This document shows positions 9,563 to 18,632 of a stretch of DNA of 64,000 nt, in pieces; position 1 is the stretch's first letter, and each line of letters starts with the position of its first letter. Origin of the DNA: JACXTP01 sp963789555 (GTDB lineage Archaea; Thermoplasmatota; Thermoplasmata; Methanomassiliicoccales; UBA472); the NCBI GenBank assembly GCA_963789555.1, contig CAWBKY010000007.1, forward strand, positions 1-64,000, written 5' to 3'. The position numbers and the translations under genes were made by a program. A model generated the notes under the pieces. That model was not told the DNA's origin, made no database searches, and saw nothing but the letters and a program-made list of their open reading frames with translations.

Positions 9563-10018
9563 TCATCTAATGGGCCAGATGATCTCCGTCATCAGTTCCC
9601 CCTGGGGCACCAACGTCGGATCGTTGAGATAGTATTCCCAACATCGATCGGCCGGCTCCAGTCCTTTGGCCTTGATCCATCGTTCCACCATCTCATAGGT
9701 CCTTACCAGGTCCATATAGGGCCCTTTGTGAATGGCTCTCGCCGCCTTCACCGCTGGCAATGTGAATGGTCTGATAGTTACCGTTCCGACCACCTCTCCC
9801 TTCACAGGAAAGCCGCAGTCGAGGTCCACCTCGCCTTCGGACCATGACCGGTAGTACGCGAACGGGGGACCAGTGATCTCCCAACCGTTCCTCTTCATCT
9901 CCATCCATATCTCTGAATAGGCTCTCTCTACGAACTGGGGGATCTCGGACATCTTCACTCTGCCCTGGATGCTGACAGTGTGCCTCTCATCTGTGTTAAT
10001 CAATATGACCTCGCTCAT
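9563..10018 (-). CDS. GyrI-like (AraC effector-binding fold) small-molecule-binding protein
   Basis: A 151-residue protein with the GyrI-like/AraC effector-binding fold: VSIQGRVKMSEIPQ near the N-terminus, then GPPFAYYR, DLDCGFPV, and the GPYMDLVRTYEMVERWIKA helix. It ends with ELMTEIIWPI, typical of the last strand. Such domains bind hydrophobic small molecules, and stand-alone versions act as sensors or hydrolases; no DNA-binding domain is present. An in-frame ATG lies two codons upstream. It is a single gene upstream of the Ku-ligase unit, about 90 bases from ku and on the same strand; co-transcription is possible but not shown. Confidence 0.78.
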   Translation of the reverse strand: MSEVILINTDERHTVSIQGRVKMSEIPQFVERAYSEIWMEMKRNGWEITGPPFAYYRSWSEGEVDLDCGFPVKGEVVGTVTIRPFTLPAVKAARAIHKGPYMDLVRTYEMVERWIKAKGLEPADRCWEYYLNDPTLVPQGELMTEIIWPIR

Positions 10019-10142
10019 GGTCATCTATTGACCATTCATTTTGGTCGTTATTAACCATGCTCGGAGAGATCACCGAAAATACCCCCGATGAAAAAGCGGA
10101 CAATCATTAATATCGGGCGATTCTAGGCTGGGCCAAAGGAAG

Positions 10143-10610
10143 ATGACGATCACAGATGGTGGTTACGGCGTCATTTGGCTCCTTGGGGCCTTCGATGTCG
10201 GCGTTGGCTCGGGCCAAAGGAAGGTGAGCCTGGGCATCTGCCGGGCCACCAAGCAACTGGCCTTCTTCTCCGATGGGCCTGGTGCACCATTGCTCATGCA
10301 TCTCAGTGTGATCGGTGGCAGATGTACGGAGGGCACCCGCTGCCTTTATGCCAACTGCCCGTCGAACCGTACCACCTGGTCCTCTTACCGGCTTGGCTCC
10401 GAGTTCGGTAGAGGGGTCAGGACGCAGCAAGGATACGATGGTTTGAAGGAGGTCCGTCGGCAGATGCACTTGGACCTCATCAGCATGGAAGACTATGGTC
10501 ATTGGGTCGATCAGATGGAGGACGAGGGAACGGGCTATTGCATCGAGCTTAGCAAGCCCTTGCTGTTCGGCCCATCCGCCCCGGAAGCGGGCCCGAGGAA
10601 GACCGCGTGA
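10143..10610 (+). CDS. hypothetical protein
   Basis: Open reading frame of 155 codons that ends six bases before the convergent thermosome stop. The codons are balanced and the residues look globular (VIWLLGAFDVG, ATKQLAFFSDG, SMEDYGHWVDQM), with three cysteines in GGRCTEGTRCLYANCP. I recognise no family. A competing 131-codon frame on the other strand (10107-10502) is low-complexity and less protein-like. The ribosome site is weak. It may be a lineage-specific gene. Confidence 0.45.
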   Translation: MTITDGGYGVIWLLGAFDVGVGSGQRKVSLGICRATKQLAFFSDGPGAPLLMHLSVIGGRCTEGTRCLYANCPSNRTTWSSYRLGSEFGRGVRTQQGYDGLKEVRRQMHLDLISMEDYGHWVDQMEDEGTGYCIELSKPLLFGPSAPEAGPRKTA

Positions 10611-10616
10611 GATGGC

Positions 10617-12224
10617 TCAGAGCAGCGGCGTCCTGTTGTCCTCGGGGGCTCCCTTGGCCGCCACCACGCTATCTATCCTGACCAACATGACCGCCAGCTC
10701 GGTGGCGGAGATGATCGTCTGTCTGGCCACCTTGTAGGGCTCTAGGACATCCATCTTCTCCATGTCCACCACCTTGCCGGTGAAGAGGTCGAACCCAGCG
10801 CGGACGTCCCCATCCTTATGGGCCTTGCGCAGGTCTATCAGCACGTTGACCGGGTCCCTCCCGGCGTTCTCGGCCAAAGCCACTGGGATTACCTCAAGGG
10901 CATCCGCATAGTGTTTTATCGCCAGCTGCTCTCTGCCTCCGACGCTGGAGGCGTATTCGCGGAGCCTCATGGACAGTTCCATGGCGGTGGCCCCGCCCCC
11001 GACGGAGAGCTTCCCATCCTCCACGACCAGGCGGACCACGTTGAACGCGTCGTCCAGGGACCTCTCTATCTCATCCACCACCTGGACGGTGCTGCCCCGG
11101 ATGAATATCGAGATCGCCTTGGGGTTCTTGCAACCGGTCACGAAGGCATATTCCTTCTCTTCGTGCTCTCGGATGTTCACTAGCCCCGCAGCTCCAAGGC
11201 TTTCCTTATCAAGTTCCGCCGCTTTGGTGACGACGTCCGCTCCGGTGGCCTTCGCCAGCAGGTCTAGGTCGCCCTCGCTTATGTTTCGGAACGCCAGGAC
11301 GCCGGCCTGGGCCAGGTCGTACTGCACCCGGTCATCGATGCCTTTGCCACAGAAGATGACGTTGGCCTTGCACGCCTTGACGAAGTCCACCTGTTTGCGG
11401 AGCATCGCCTCCTCCTCCATCAAGAACGCCTTGAGCTCTTCGGGCTCGGACACCTCGACGTACTCGTCCACCTGGGTCTTGGCCACCTCCATCGGACCGC
11501 TGATGAGCGCGATGCGTGCCTTCTCGATACGGGTGGGCATGGCTCTGGAGACAGGCTCACGGTCGATGATCACACCACTGACGAACTCGGTGGCGATGGT
11601 CGACGATCCCTGTCTCTTCACCACTTGGAGGTTCTTGAGATCCACATGTAGGTGTCCGTTCCGTTTCTCAGCCAGAGCACGTACAGCGTCCACCGCGATG
11701 ACCGCTAGCATCTCCCGGTCCGCGTTCACAGCTTTGCTCATCATGGCGGTGGTCGCTACCTTCCTCATTCTCTTTACATCATTGTAATCGACTTTCAAGG
11801 AGAGCTCTTCCAGGTCGGCGAGGGCCTTCTCCTCCGCCATCTTGTACCCCTTCGCGATCACGGTGGGATGGATGTTCTTGTCCACGAGATCATCCGCCTG
11901 TTTCAACAATTCCCCGGCAAGGACCACGGCGGAGGTGGTCCCATCGCCGCACTCCTCGTCCATGGCCTTGGCCACCTCCACCATCATCTTGGCGGCCGGG
12001 TGGCTCAGTTCCAGCTCCTTGAGTATTGTGGCACCATCATTGGTGATCTGCATGTCACCGAGGGTGTCGACCAGCATCTTGTCCATACCTCTGGGACCTA
12101 GGGTGGTCCTCACCAAGGACGCTATCAGCCTCGCGGCTCGGAAGTTCTCATGCTGGGCGCCCTTGCCCTTCGATCTGTTGGTGCCTTGTTTGAGTACGTA
12201 AACCTGTGGATTGTTCGCTGCCAT
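10617..12224 (-). CDS. ths: thermosome subunit (group II chaperonin)
   Basis: ATP-driven group II chaperonin subunit of 535 residues that folds cytoplasmic proteins in a double ring. The equatorial domain has VRTTLGPRGMDKMLVD and the nucleotide loop GDGTTSAVVLAG. The second conserved block GGGATAMELSMRL is near residue 400, and the chain ends soon after VMLVRIDSVVAAKG. The short tail lacks the Gly-Met repeats found on some thermosomes. The ATG at 12224 follows GGGGGAA. Upstream at 12258-12281 a palindrome and an inverted repeat lie in the promoter region. It appears monocistronic, and no second subunit gene is in the window. Confidence 0.96.
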   Translation of the reverse strand: MAANNPQVYVLKQGTNRSKGKGAQHENFRAARLIASLVRTTLGPRGMDKMLVDTLGDMQITNDGATILKELELSHPAAKMMVEVAKAMDEECGDGTTSAVVLAGELLKQADDLVDKNIHPTVIAKGYKMAEEKALADLEELSLKVDYNDVKRMRKVATTAMMSKAVNADREMLAVIAVDAVRALAEKRNGHLHVDLKNLQVVKRQGSSTIATEFVSGVIIDREPVSRAMPTRIEKARIALISGPMEVAKTQVDEYVEVSEPEELKAFLMEEEAMLRKQVDFVKACKANVIFCGKGIDDRVQYDLAQAGVLAFRNISEGDLDLLAKATGADVVTKAAELDKESLGAAGLVNIREHEEKEYAFVTGCKNPKAISIFIRGSTVQVVDEIERSLDDAFNVVRLVVEDGKLSVGGGATAMELSMRLREYASSVGGREQLAIKHYADALEVIPVALAENAGRDPVNVLIDLRKAHKDGDVRAGFDLFTGKVVDMEKMDVLEPYKVARQTIISATELAVMLVRIDSVVAAKGAPEDNRTPLL

Positions 12225-12257
12225 TGTCAATTCCCCCTTGCTATCGGAAGGCAGAAT

Positions 12258-12281
12258 AACCATGGTTCTTTAAAAAAGAAC
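12258..12281 (-). promoter_or_regulatory. palindrome and inverted repeat at the thermosome promoter
   Basis: Two symmetrical elements overlap about 35-57 bases upstream of the thermosome start. One is AACCATGGTT at 12258-12267, a perfect 10-base palindrome. The other is GTTCTT, five bases, then AAGAAC at 12265-12281, a perfect 6-base inverted repeat. The A/T core of the second could serve as the TATA element for the gene. Chaperonin genes are commonly heat-regulated in archaea, so a repressor site is plausible, but no binding protein is known. Confidence 0.35.
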
Positions 12282-12402
12282 GCCTCGTCCTCTACGACTA
12301 TACGATCCGATGTCCTTGGGTCTGGACCAGAATCGAAATCGACCCATTATTTTGAACCATCACCGTTTAAGGCGTTCTCTGCTCACCACCACCTACTCGG
12401 GT

Positions 12403-12555
12403 TCAGGATTTTCCCACTCTCTCAATTTTCAACAAGAGCCGTCTCAGCGCCTCTCTCTCGATGTCGCGCTCCGTGTCTCCAGTCAGTTTCTCCAATTGAT
12501 CGATTATCTCTCTGTCGGTCCAACCATGTATTCTTTCGTCCGGGTCCATATTCAT
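12403..12555 (-). CDS. small hypothetical protein (50 aa)
   Basis: Short open reading frame of 50 codons starting ATG AAT ATG (12555) and ending TGA at 12403. The peptide is highly charged and helical (WTDREIIDQLEKLTG, then IEREALRRLLLKIERVGKS), the look of a small soluble helix-turn-helix or hairpin protein. There is no Shine-Dalgarno sequence, but an AT-rich stretch precedes the start, compatible with a leaderless transcript. It lies between the thermosome and an AT-rich gap. No family is recognised. The support is composition and an uninterrupted frame only. Confidence 0.4.
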   Translation of the reverse strand: MNMDPDERIHGWTDREIIDQLEKLTGDTERDIEREALRRLLLKIERVGKS

Positions 12556-12858
12556 CGAATTTAATGTTTAATTTCTAAAATATTTCAATATTTCTAATCA
12601 AACAGTTAAGAAATACGAAATACTCTCACATATTTTTTACAATAACTTTATTGAACTAGACATTTGTCTAATGAAGATGGACATCGATCGGGCAGGATCG
12701 AACAAGGGCCGCCCGCATCAAATTGCACCCACAGATTGGACACAATCTGAGCGACTTCGTCATCATTCCGATGAGACCAGCCAAGGTCATCAAATGCACT
12801 ATGTTGGCGAAGAAATATGTTAAAAGGGGTTTAATGAAAATCAGAGCAGGGCCTTGGC
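12556..12858. other. AT-rich intergenic stretch with one weak mini-gene
   Basis: About 300 bases, AT-rich in the 12556-12665 part. The only coding signal is a 32-codon frame on the minus strand (12668-12766), described separately. No repeat array, tRNA or clear terminator is seen. Confidence 0.4.
12668..12766 (-). CDS. possible CPxCG zinc mini-protein (32 aa)
   Basis: A 32-codon frame (MMTKSLRLCPICG...) with a CPICG motif followed by CPIDVHLH, giving Cys, Cys, Cys and His as potential zinc ligands. Archaea encode many CPxCG-type mini-proteins, and this fits that pattern loosely. There is no good ribosome site and the frame also extends upstream without a clear start. Treat it as a candidate only. 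Confidence 0.22.
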   Translation of the reverse strand: MMTKSLRLCPICGCNLMRAALVRSCPIDVHLH

Positions 12859-13263
12859 TCACTCGCTGGGCTTTCCATCATAGTGCTCCTCATCAGCCAT
12901 GGCTTGGGCCTTGGTATGGCGCACCACCTTGTCCTGGTGCTCTGGCGGGGAGTATATGGTGTAAAGGCGCAGGTCCTCTTTCTTCGAAGTGTTGATGACA
13001 TTGTGCAGCGCCCCCGAGGGGACGATGACCGCCACACCATCATGGACCTTATGCTCCACCTTGTCTATGACGACCTTGCCCTCCCCCTTTTCGAAGCGGA
13101 AGAACTGGTCCACGTCATCATGGACCTCCTCCCCGATCTCCTCACCGGGTTTGAGGCTCATGAGGACGAGCTGGCAAAATTTACCGGTGTATAGGACGCG
13201 GCGGAAATCAGTGTTGGCGATCGTATCCTTCTCTATGTTGCTGATAAAACCTTTCTTTGTCAT
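12859..13263 (-). CDS. cupin domain protein
   Basis: Single-domain cupin of 134 residues. Cupin motif 1 is recognisable (LKPGEEIGEEVHDDVDQFFRFEKG, with His and Glu ligand candidates), and motif 2 is PSGALHNVINTS with the second His. The enzymatic role of such small cupins, such as isomerase or sensor, cannot be told. The ATG at 13263 follows GGAGGT by about six bases. That is why the longer reading to 13371, whose N-terminus is not cupin-like, is set aside. A short gap of about 120 bases separates it from the upstream tag gene on the same strand. Confidence 0.82.
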   Translation of the reverse strand: MTKKGFISNIEKDTIANTDFRRVLYTGKFCQLVLMSLKPGEEIGEEVHDDVDQFFRFEKGEGKVVIDKVEHKVHDGVAVIVPSGALHNVINTSKKEDLRLYTIYSPPEHQDKVVRHTKAQAMADEEHYDGKPSE

Positions 13264-13381
13264 GAACAAACCTCCGGACGCACGTGCGTTGCACAAATAG
13301 CGACGTGCGTTCGACAGAGCCACCCATATAAAAACATCTGGGTCTCCTTTTCCCACCTCGATATACGGCATCGTCCGACCA

Positions 13382-13951
13382 TCATCGGTCTAGCTCTTGA
13401 TGACGATAGCACATCACCAGATGGTCGTTCACCATTCCGACCGCCTGCATGAACGCGTAGCATATGGTCGGTCCGACGAATCGGAAGCCCCGACCCCTCA
13501 GAGCGTCGCTCATGCGTTTGGACTCGGGGGTCTCGGCCGGCACCTCCTTGAAGGAACGCCACCGGTTCTGCATCGTTCTACCGCCGACGAAGCTCCATAG
13601 GTAGGCATCGAAGCTTCCATGTTCCCTCTGCACATCGAGGACGCATATGGCGTTCGCAATGGCCGCTTCGATCTTACGTCGGTTTCGAACGATGCCTTGG
13701 TTCTTTAGCAATTCCTCCACCTTCCTTTGGTCATATCTCGAGACCGTCTCGATGTCGAAACCGTCGAAGGCCTCACGAAAAGCTTCGCGCTTGCGAAGGA
13801 TGGTGACCCAACTGAGGCCCGCCTGCATGCTGTCAAGGGTCAGGAACTCGAACAGGGTGCGATCGTCGTGGACCGGGGCTCCCCATTCCATGTCATGGTA
13901 TGCGTTCATCAAAGGGTCTTCTCCCCACGGACAGCGGTCGTCTCTCCTCAT
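13382..13951 (-). CDS. tag: DNA-3-methyladenine glycosylase I
   Basis: Base-excision repair glycosylase that removes 3-methyladenine. The 189-residue length fits Tag. Zinc-ligand positions are seen as Cys7 (RCPWG) and His19 (YHDMEWG) at the N-terminus and the HLVMC pair at the C-terminus (His and Cys). Further family blocks are FEFLTLDSMQAGLSW, LRKREAFREAF and FVGPTICYAFMQAVG. The start is uncertain: the ATG at 13951 is used, but the frame is open to 14008 and a GTG lies five codons upstream. It neighbours other DNA-repair genes (Ku, ligase) only at a distance. Confidence 0.92.
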   Translation of the reverse strand: MRRDDRCPWGEDPLMNAYHDMEWGAPVHDDRTLFEFLTLDSMQAGLSWVTILRKREAFREAFDGFDIETVSRYDQRKVEELLKNQGIVRNRRKIEAAIANAICVLDVQREHGSFDAYLWSFVGGRTMQNRWRSFKEVPAETPESKRMSDALRGRGFRFVGPTICYAFMQAVGMVNDHLVMCYRHQELDR

Positions 13952-14033
13952 AGGATCTTCATGCACCTGACCACCTTTGTTCTTTTCCAGAAACGATGGT
14001 AGGACCATCCTCGCTTGGCGATGCTACCTCTGA

Positions 14034-14116
14034 ATAACGTTATTAAACCGAACGTCCAGAACGTGATATCAAAGTTGAAAATCGCCCCGGGCCCTTAATA
14101 TATAGACCATAGGTCT
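14034..14116. promoter_or_regulatory. promoter region of the surface-protein gene with two palindromes
   Basis: The gap between tag and the large surface protein holds a perfect 12-base palindrome AATAACGTTATT (14034-14045), a TATA-like TTAATATATA (14097-14106), and, overlapping its end, AGACC-ATA-GGTCT (14104-14116), a perfect inverted repeat. The last lies 25 bases before the ATG at 14141, about where transcription should begin, so it could be an operator or a 5' hairpin. No regulator can be assigned. Confidence 0.35.
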
Positions 14117-14140
14117 CTTTTAATGATGTAGGTGCCCTGC

Positions 14141-17128
14141 ATGCGATATAAAGCGCTGATACTGGTTATGTTCTTGGTCGGAACGTCCTTGTTGATATTG
14201 GTCCCCGCTCCAAACGAGGTCAAGGCAGCCCCTCACGGCCCCATCCTCATCGAGGGCGACGCCGAACTGGAATTGATGGCGGACACCGAGGACTGGGCCG
14301 GTTCAGGCAGCGCGGTAGACCCCTTCATCATCGAGAACTACACAATCGACGCCGAAAATGAGCCTAACGGCATCGGGGTCAGGAACATTAGCCATCACAT
14401 CGTGATTAGGAACTGTGTTGTGCACAACACCTCCGACGATGTCTCGATCCCTTCAGGGGGAATCAACCTCACATCGGTGGAGAACGCCACCATCGAGGAT
14501 TGCGAGGTCTATGATGCCTTCAACGGCATATGCCTCTACGAATGCACTGACATCCTCGTCCAGGGTAACGATCTCCACGACAACGGGAACATTGGTGTGG
14601 ATGTTGGTATGGGCTCGAGGGTCAATGTGACGAATAACACCATCGCTCGCAGCGCATCCTATGGCATATCATTGGAGGACAGTACTGGGGTTCAGGTCTA
14701 TGGAAATATACTGAGAGACAACAACGGTGCCGATGACACCTTTGACGCCGCCCACACCCAAGCCTCCGATTCCTCCGCCACGGCCAACTATTGGAACTCG
14801 ACCGGCACACCCATAGATTATGGCAACCTATGGACCGATTGGTTATCCCCCAATGACGATCAGGACAGATTCGTCGATTTGCCATATCTAATTGTAGGGG
14901 GAGCGAAGGACAATGCCCCCTTGGCTGACGCAGCACCAGAACTGCAGATCCTAACACCAACGAACCTTGGCGCCCTCAACACGCAATATGCTCAGATAAC
15001 CTGGCAGGGATGGGATAACGGTTCGGGAATTTTCGGATATTATCTGAGCTTCGATGGCGCCTCCAACTGGGTGGACGTGGGCACAAACACCAGTTACAAT
15101 TGGGCTCCGATATCTGAAGGGGTCCACGAGATCAAAGTGAATGCCACCGACCGTGCAGGACTGATCACGGTCGCGTCCGTCCAATTTTATGTGGATCGGA
15201 CCGCTCCAGTGGTAACTTTCCTATCGCCATCCAACTCCACTCATACCAACCAATCCGTGGCCGTTGTGAACTGGTCAGGCAGTGACGCCACGACGGCGGT
15301 CAAGGACTACAAGGTAAGGATCAACGCCTATCCATGGAACACCACCACCGCCACGACGTTCACCACGCCCGCCATGAGCCAGGGCTGGAACCAGGTATGG
15401 ATCAACGCCACCGACACCGCTGGCAACTGGGCCATATCATACCTGCAGATATTCTTGGACACGGAAGGCCCCCAAATTGAGATAATCTCCCCAGCCAGTG
15501 GGATCATGGTCGGCGATAGCTCGGTGAACATCGTCTGGACCATAGAGGACCTTGGCGAAGGGGTCGAGCTATGTGAGATTAGAATCGACAACGGCACATG
15601 GGTCAATGTCACTGGAACAACCAGTTACCTTGCGTCTGACCTCATCGAGAATCCGAACGGGACTATGGTTCTTCTTCAGGCTTTCGATGGTCTGGGGAAC
15701 AAGGCCTCGACAAGCATCATCCTCGCGGTCGATCTTTACGCTCCAAGCGTATCGATAACCAGCCCGGCCAACAACACATCGACTAGCTCCAGTTCGATAC
15801 TGCTGCAATGGGCCGGGTCCGATAGCAGCGGGTTTGGGGTGAATAGATACGAGGTGCAGATAGATTCTGGGACATGGAACGATCGAGGGAAGGACACCGC
15901 TTGGACTATCACCAATCTGTTGGAGGGCGAACACACCCTGAGGGTCAGGGCGTTCGACAACGTGGGTCGGAACTCAACAGACCTTGTCGTCGTGATCTCC
16001 GATGACGATGGCCCCTCTATAGACATCGACAACATCGCAGAGGGGCAGACCTTGACCATGACCCAAATCAATGTCACCTGGACCGCTTTCGACGGTGGTT
16101 CGGACATAACCCGCTTCGAAGTGCGTCTGGACGCCGGGGAATGGCAGGACCGTGGCTTGGGGAAGTGGGTTGTTCTTGACCTGACGGAAGGAAGGCACAG
16201 CCTCACAGTTCGCGGCTATGACAATCAGGGCAACATCGGACAGGATGTGGTGAACTTCACCGTTGACGTCTCCGCACCAATCGTGGAGATCAACTATCCA
16301 TCTGAGAACGCGGTGATCAACAACAAAACCGTCCAGGTCTTCTATCTGGTGAGCGATCTATCTGGCATAAGGTGGTTGAATTATACCCTGGATGGAGTAA
16401 ATTGGACCCGGGTCAACTATCCTTCCAATTATGTGACGTTGAACATCTCGAACGGACCAGTACGCTTCGCCCTTAAGGCAGTGGACCTAGTGGGCTGGGA
16501 GAGGACCGCTTGGTCAAACTTCACTCTGGATTCCGTCGCTCCAGCAGTGACGGTCTACTCACCGAACGGAACGGCCGTGCCGACAAGAAGCATCATCAGC
16601 GTTAGCTTGAATGAAGAAATCGCAACAGGTAGCCTGAAGATACTGGTCAATGGGGTCGTGCAGGATTATTCCACGTCAGGAAGGACCTACAACGTAACTT
16701 TCGCTCTGACACTGGGTCGAACCTATGTCATCTCAGTTCAAGGAGGCACAGACTTGGCGGGAAATAGGATGGGCAACTTCTCCTGGACCTTCACTACCCC
16801 GACCACCGGTACCATCACTGGAAAGGTTGTCGACTCCGACGGGGACCCTATAAAGGATGCATACGTTCGCGCGGGAAGCTATAGTACCTTGACCAACTTC
16901 CAGGGCGAGTTCCTGCTCTCCTTACCACCGGGTTCGTATAACCTGACCATCACAGCATCCGGTATGGAGGACGAGAAAATACCCATCGAGGTCACTGGGG
17001 ACATATCCATGGGGGACCGGACCATGGATTCCTCGTCTGGAGGTATGGACATGTTGCTCATCGGCGCCATCTTGGCCGTGGTCGCGGTGATTGCTATAGC
17101 AGCATTCCTGATCATCCGACGAAAGTAG
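14141..17128 (+). CDS. secreted surface protein: beta-helix, Ig-like repeats, C-terminal anchor
   Basis: Cell-surface protein of 995 residues. A Sec signal peptide (MRYKALILVMFLVG) opens it. A NosD-like right-handed parallel beta-helix follows (about 35-270, with repeated N-N-T and G-I turns). Then come about six Ig-like modules of roughly 90 residues (270-810), each opening with a DxxAPxVxxxSP-type strand and carrying N-x-S/T sites. A Big_5-like domain (810-895) and a carboxypeptidase-regulatory-like domain (900-965, TITGKVVDSDGDPIKDAYV) come next. It ends in a transmembrane helix and RRK. The ATG at 14141 has AGGTG six bases upstream. Likely an adhesin or S-layer-associated protein. The frameshifted gene at 43134-46276 has a similar plan. 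Confidence 0.85.
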   Translation: MRYKALILVMFLVGTSLLILVPAPNEVKAAPHGPILIEGDAELELMADTEDWAGSGSAVDPFIIENYTIDAENEPNGIGVRNISHHIVIRNCVVHNTSDDVSIPSGGINLTSVENATIEDCEVYDAFNGICLYECTDILVQGNDLHDNGNIGVDVGMGSRVNVTNNTIARSASYGISLEDSTGVQVYGNILRDNNGADDTFDAAHTQASDSSATANYWNSTGTPIDYGNLWTDWLSPNDDQDRFVDLPYLIVGGAKDNAPLADAAPELQILTPTNLGALNTQYAQITWQGWDNGSGIFGYYLSFDGASNWVDVGTNTSYNWAPISEGVHEIKVNATDRAGLITVASVQFYVDRTAPVVTFLSPSNSTHTNQSVAVVNWSGSDATTAVKDYKVRINAYPWNTTTATTFTTPAMSQGWNQVWINATDTAGNWAISYLQIFLDTEGPQIEIISPASGIMVGDSSVNIVWTIEDLGEGVELCEIRIDNGTWVNVTGTTSYLASDLIENPNGTMVLLQAFDGLGNKASTSIILAVDLYAPSVSITSPANNTSTSSSSILLQWAGSDSSGFGVNRYEVQIDSGTWNDRGKDTAWTITNLLEGEHTLRVRAFDNVGRNSTDLVVVISDDDGPSIDIDNIAEGQTLTMTQINVTWTAFDGGSDITRFEVRLDAGEWQDRGLGKWVVLDLTEGRHSLTVRGYDNQGNIGQDVVNFTVDVSAPIVEINYPSENAVINNKTVQVFYLVSDLSGIRWLNYTLDGVNWTRVNYPSNYVTLNISNGPVRFALKAVDLVGWERTAWSNFTLDSVAPAVTVYSPNGTAVPTRSIISVSLNEEIATGSLKILVNGVVQDYSTSGRTYNVTFALTLGRTYVISVQGGTDLAGNRMGNFSWTFTTPTTGTITGKVVDSDGDPIKDAYVRAGSYSTLTNFQGEFLLSLPPGSYNLTITASGMEDEKIPIEVTGDISMGDRTMDSSSGGMDMLLIGAILAVVAVIAIAAFLIIRRK

Positions 17129-17245
17129 GGGTAGAGGGAACCCCAGGAAAATGCCACGCACTAAACTCCTTTCATCTTCATTTTATTCAACGAACAGTAA
17201 GTCAGCATCCCCATAAATTAATAATCACATTACTTTAGCCGGCCG

Positions 17246-18091
17246 ATGCAGATCTCCGACCATGTCCATGCCCTACGCATCCCATTCAAGGTACCTTTGA
17301 GCCCTGCCTTGTCCCTGGACCGTTTCGTTTATTGCTACATCGTCTCGGGGAAAAACGTCTGCCTGGTCGATACCGGGGTGGCCGGGTCCGAGGGCATGAT
17401 TTTCGACCACCTGAACGGCTTGGGGCACGATCCAAGCGAAATCAGGACGATCGTTCAGACCCATTCTCATCCAGACCATATCGGTTCCACCAAGGCCATC
17501 AAAGGGGTATCCAACTGTGTTGTGGCGATCCATAACGAAGAGAGAAGGTGGCTGGAGGACATCGAAACGCAGTTCGCCGAGCGCCCTGTGCCAGGGTTCC
17601 ACGATCTGGTGGGAGGGTCGGTATCGGTAGATCGGGCGTTGGATGATATGGATCGGATCGAACTGGGGGATGGCCTGACCCTGGAGGTCATCCATACCCC
17701 GGGCCACTCATCTGGGTCGATATCTCTGTTCATTAGGGAGGAGGGGGTCCTCATCACCGGGGACGCGGTCCCTTTGGTCGGAGAGATGCCGGTCTATGAG
17801 GACGCAAAGGCCTCGATGAGATCGGTGGAAAAGCTGCTGGGCATAGATGGGGTCAAGGTCCTTTTAGGGTCCTGGGATGCGCCAAGATATGGAATCGAGG
17901 TAAGAAGGATATTGGGCGATGCACTCGCATACCTTGAAGAAATTGACTTGAAGGTAAAGGAAATAATGGCAAGGGACCAAAGCATCTCAGGCACCTTACT
18001 TTGCAGAACGGTCCTCGATGAGATGGGCATGCACCAGGTCCCAACGCTACCATTGGTGGCCAGGTCTTTTCAGTCAAACCTCATGTCCTAA
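17246..18091 (+). CDS. metallo-beta-lactamase-fold hydrolase
   Basis: Metal-dependent hydrolase of 281 residues. The MBL signature is H73-S-H75-P-D77-H78 (THSHPDHIGS). Further metal ligands are expected in HTPGHSSGSI and ITGDAV. A C-terminal helical domain (about 215-281) follows, as in glyoxalase II-like and lactonase-like members. The substrate cannot be deduced. It is monocistronic, with an AT-rich promoter region upstream (ATAAATTAATAA around 17214). Confidence 0.9.
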   Translation: MQISDHVHALRIPFKVPLSPALSLDRFVYCYIVSGKNVCLVDTGVAGSEGMIFDHLNGLGHDPSEIRTIVQTHSHPDHIGSTKAIKGVSNCVVAIHNEERRWLEDIETQFAERPVPGFHDLVGGSVSVDRALDDMDRIELGDGLTLEVIHTPGHSSGSISLFIREEGVLITGDAVPLVGEMPVYEDAKASMRSVEKLLGIDGVKVLLGSWDAPRYGIEVRRILGDALAYLEEIDLKVKEIMARDQSISGTLLCRTVLDEMGMHQVPTLPLVARSFQSNLMS

Positions 18092-18204
18092 TGTGAAACG
18101 GATTTCATGACGAGCCCTAGGACCGCTATGGATGTATGGTTCAACCTATCCGAAGGTCAAGCTCACCTTTCTAAGCAACTCAGCGGGGGCACTCAATAGG
18201 GAGC

Positions 18205-18420
18205 TCAATGGCTCTCATAGGTCACATCCGTCCTGGTGCTGGTCGGAGGTATGAAGTAAATTGAGTAGTCCTTGTCGTCGGCGATCTGCTTCGCCTTCCT
18301 CTCCACGAAGTAACGGATTCCCCCCGAAGTGACCACTTTCCGGTCCATCACCACGATCCACTTCCTTGGATACTGCTGTATCAGGTCCTCGAAGTGCTCC
18401 TCGACCCACTGATCGTTCAC
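18205..18420 (-). CDS. DUF5678 family small protein
   Basis: A 71-residue protein with the DUF5678 look: a Tyr-Pro-Arg-Lys-Trp strand (QYPRKWIVVMDRKVVTSGG), then a helix (KAKQIADDK) and a last strand (YSIYFIPP). The family is small, soluble and without known function, and is often found beside toxin-like or proteolytic genes. It begins with GTG at 18420, placed five bases after AAGGAGG, a strong ribosome site. A longer frame on the same strand (18215-18490) is Gly/Arg-rich and not protein-like. Confidence 0.68.
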   Translation of the reverse strand: MNDQWVEEHFEDLIQQYPRKWIVVMDRKVVTSGGIRYFVERKAKQIADDKDYSIYFIPPTSTRTDVTYESH

Positions 18421-18632
18421 TAGGTCCTCCTTGCTCTCCTCCCTTTCCTCGCCAGTTTCCAGAGCCTTCCCCCCTCAAAGCGTATGACATATCATTGCAT
18501 CCAATGGATATTTATCGTTTCAGGGGCCCCGTGATTCGCCTGGGCACCATCCCCATCGTCAATCCATTTAGAATGGATGATATGAATAGGTCGAAGGGGC
18601 GATCGCCTCTCGTCTGATGTGGTTTGTGTTGA

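Noticed and set aside
10969..11787. 272-codon frame opposite the thermosome gene
   Set aside because: Ser/Arg-rich shadow of a strongly conserved gene.
18094..18107. TGAAA-CGGA-TTTCA after the MBL-fold gene
   Set aside because: Perfect but short inverted repeat with no T run; too weak to call a terminator.
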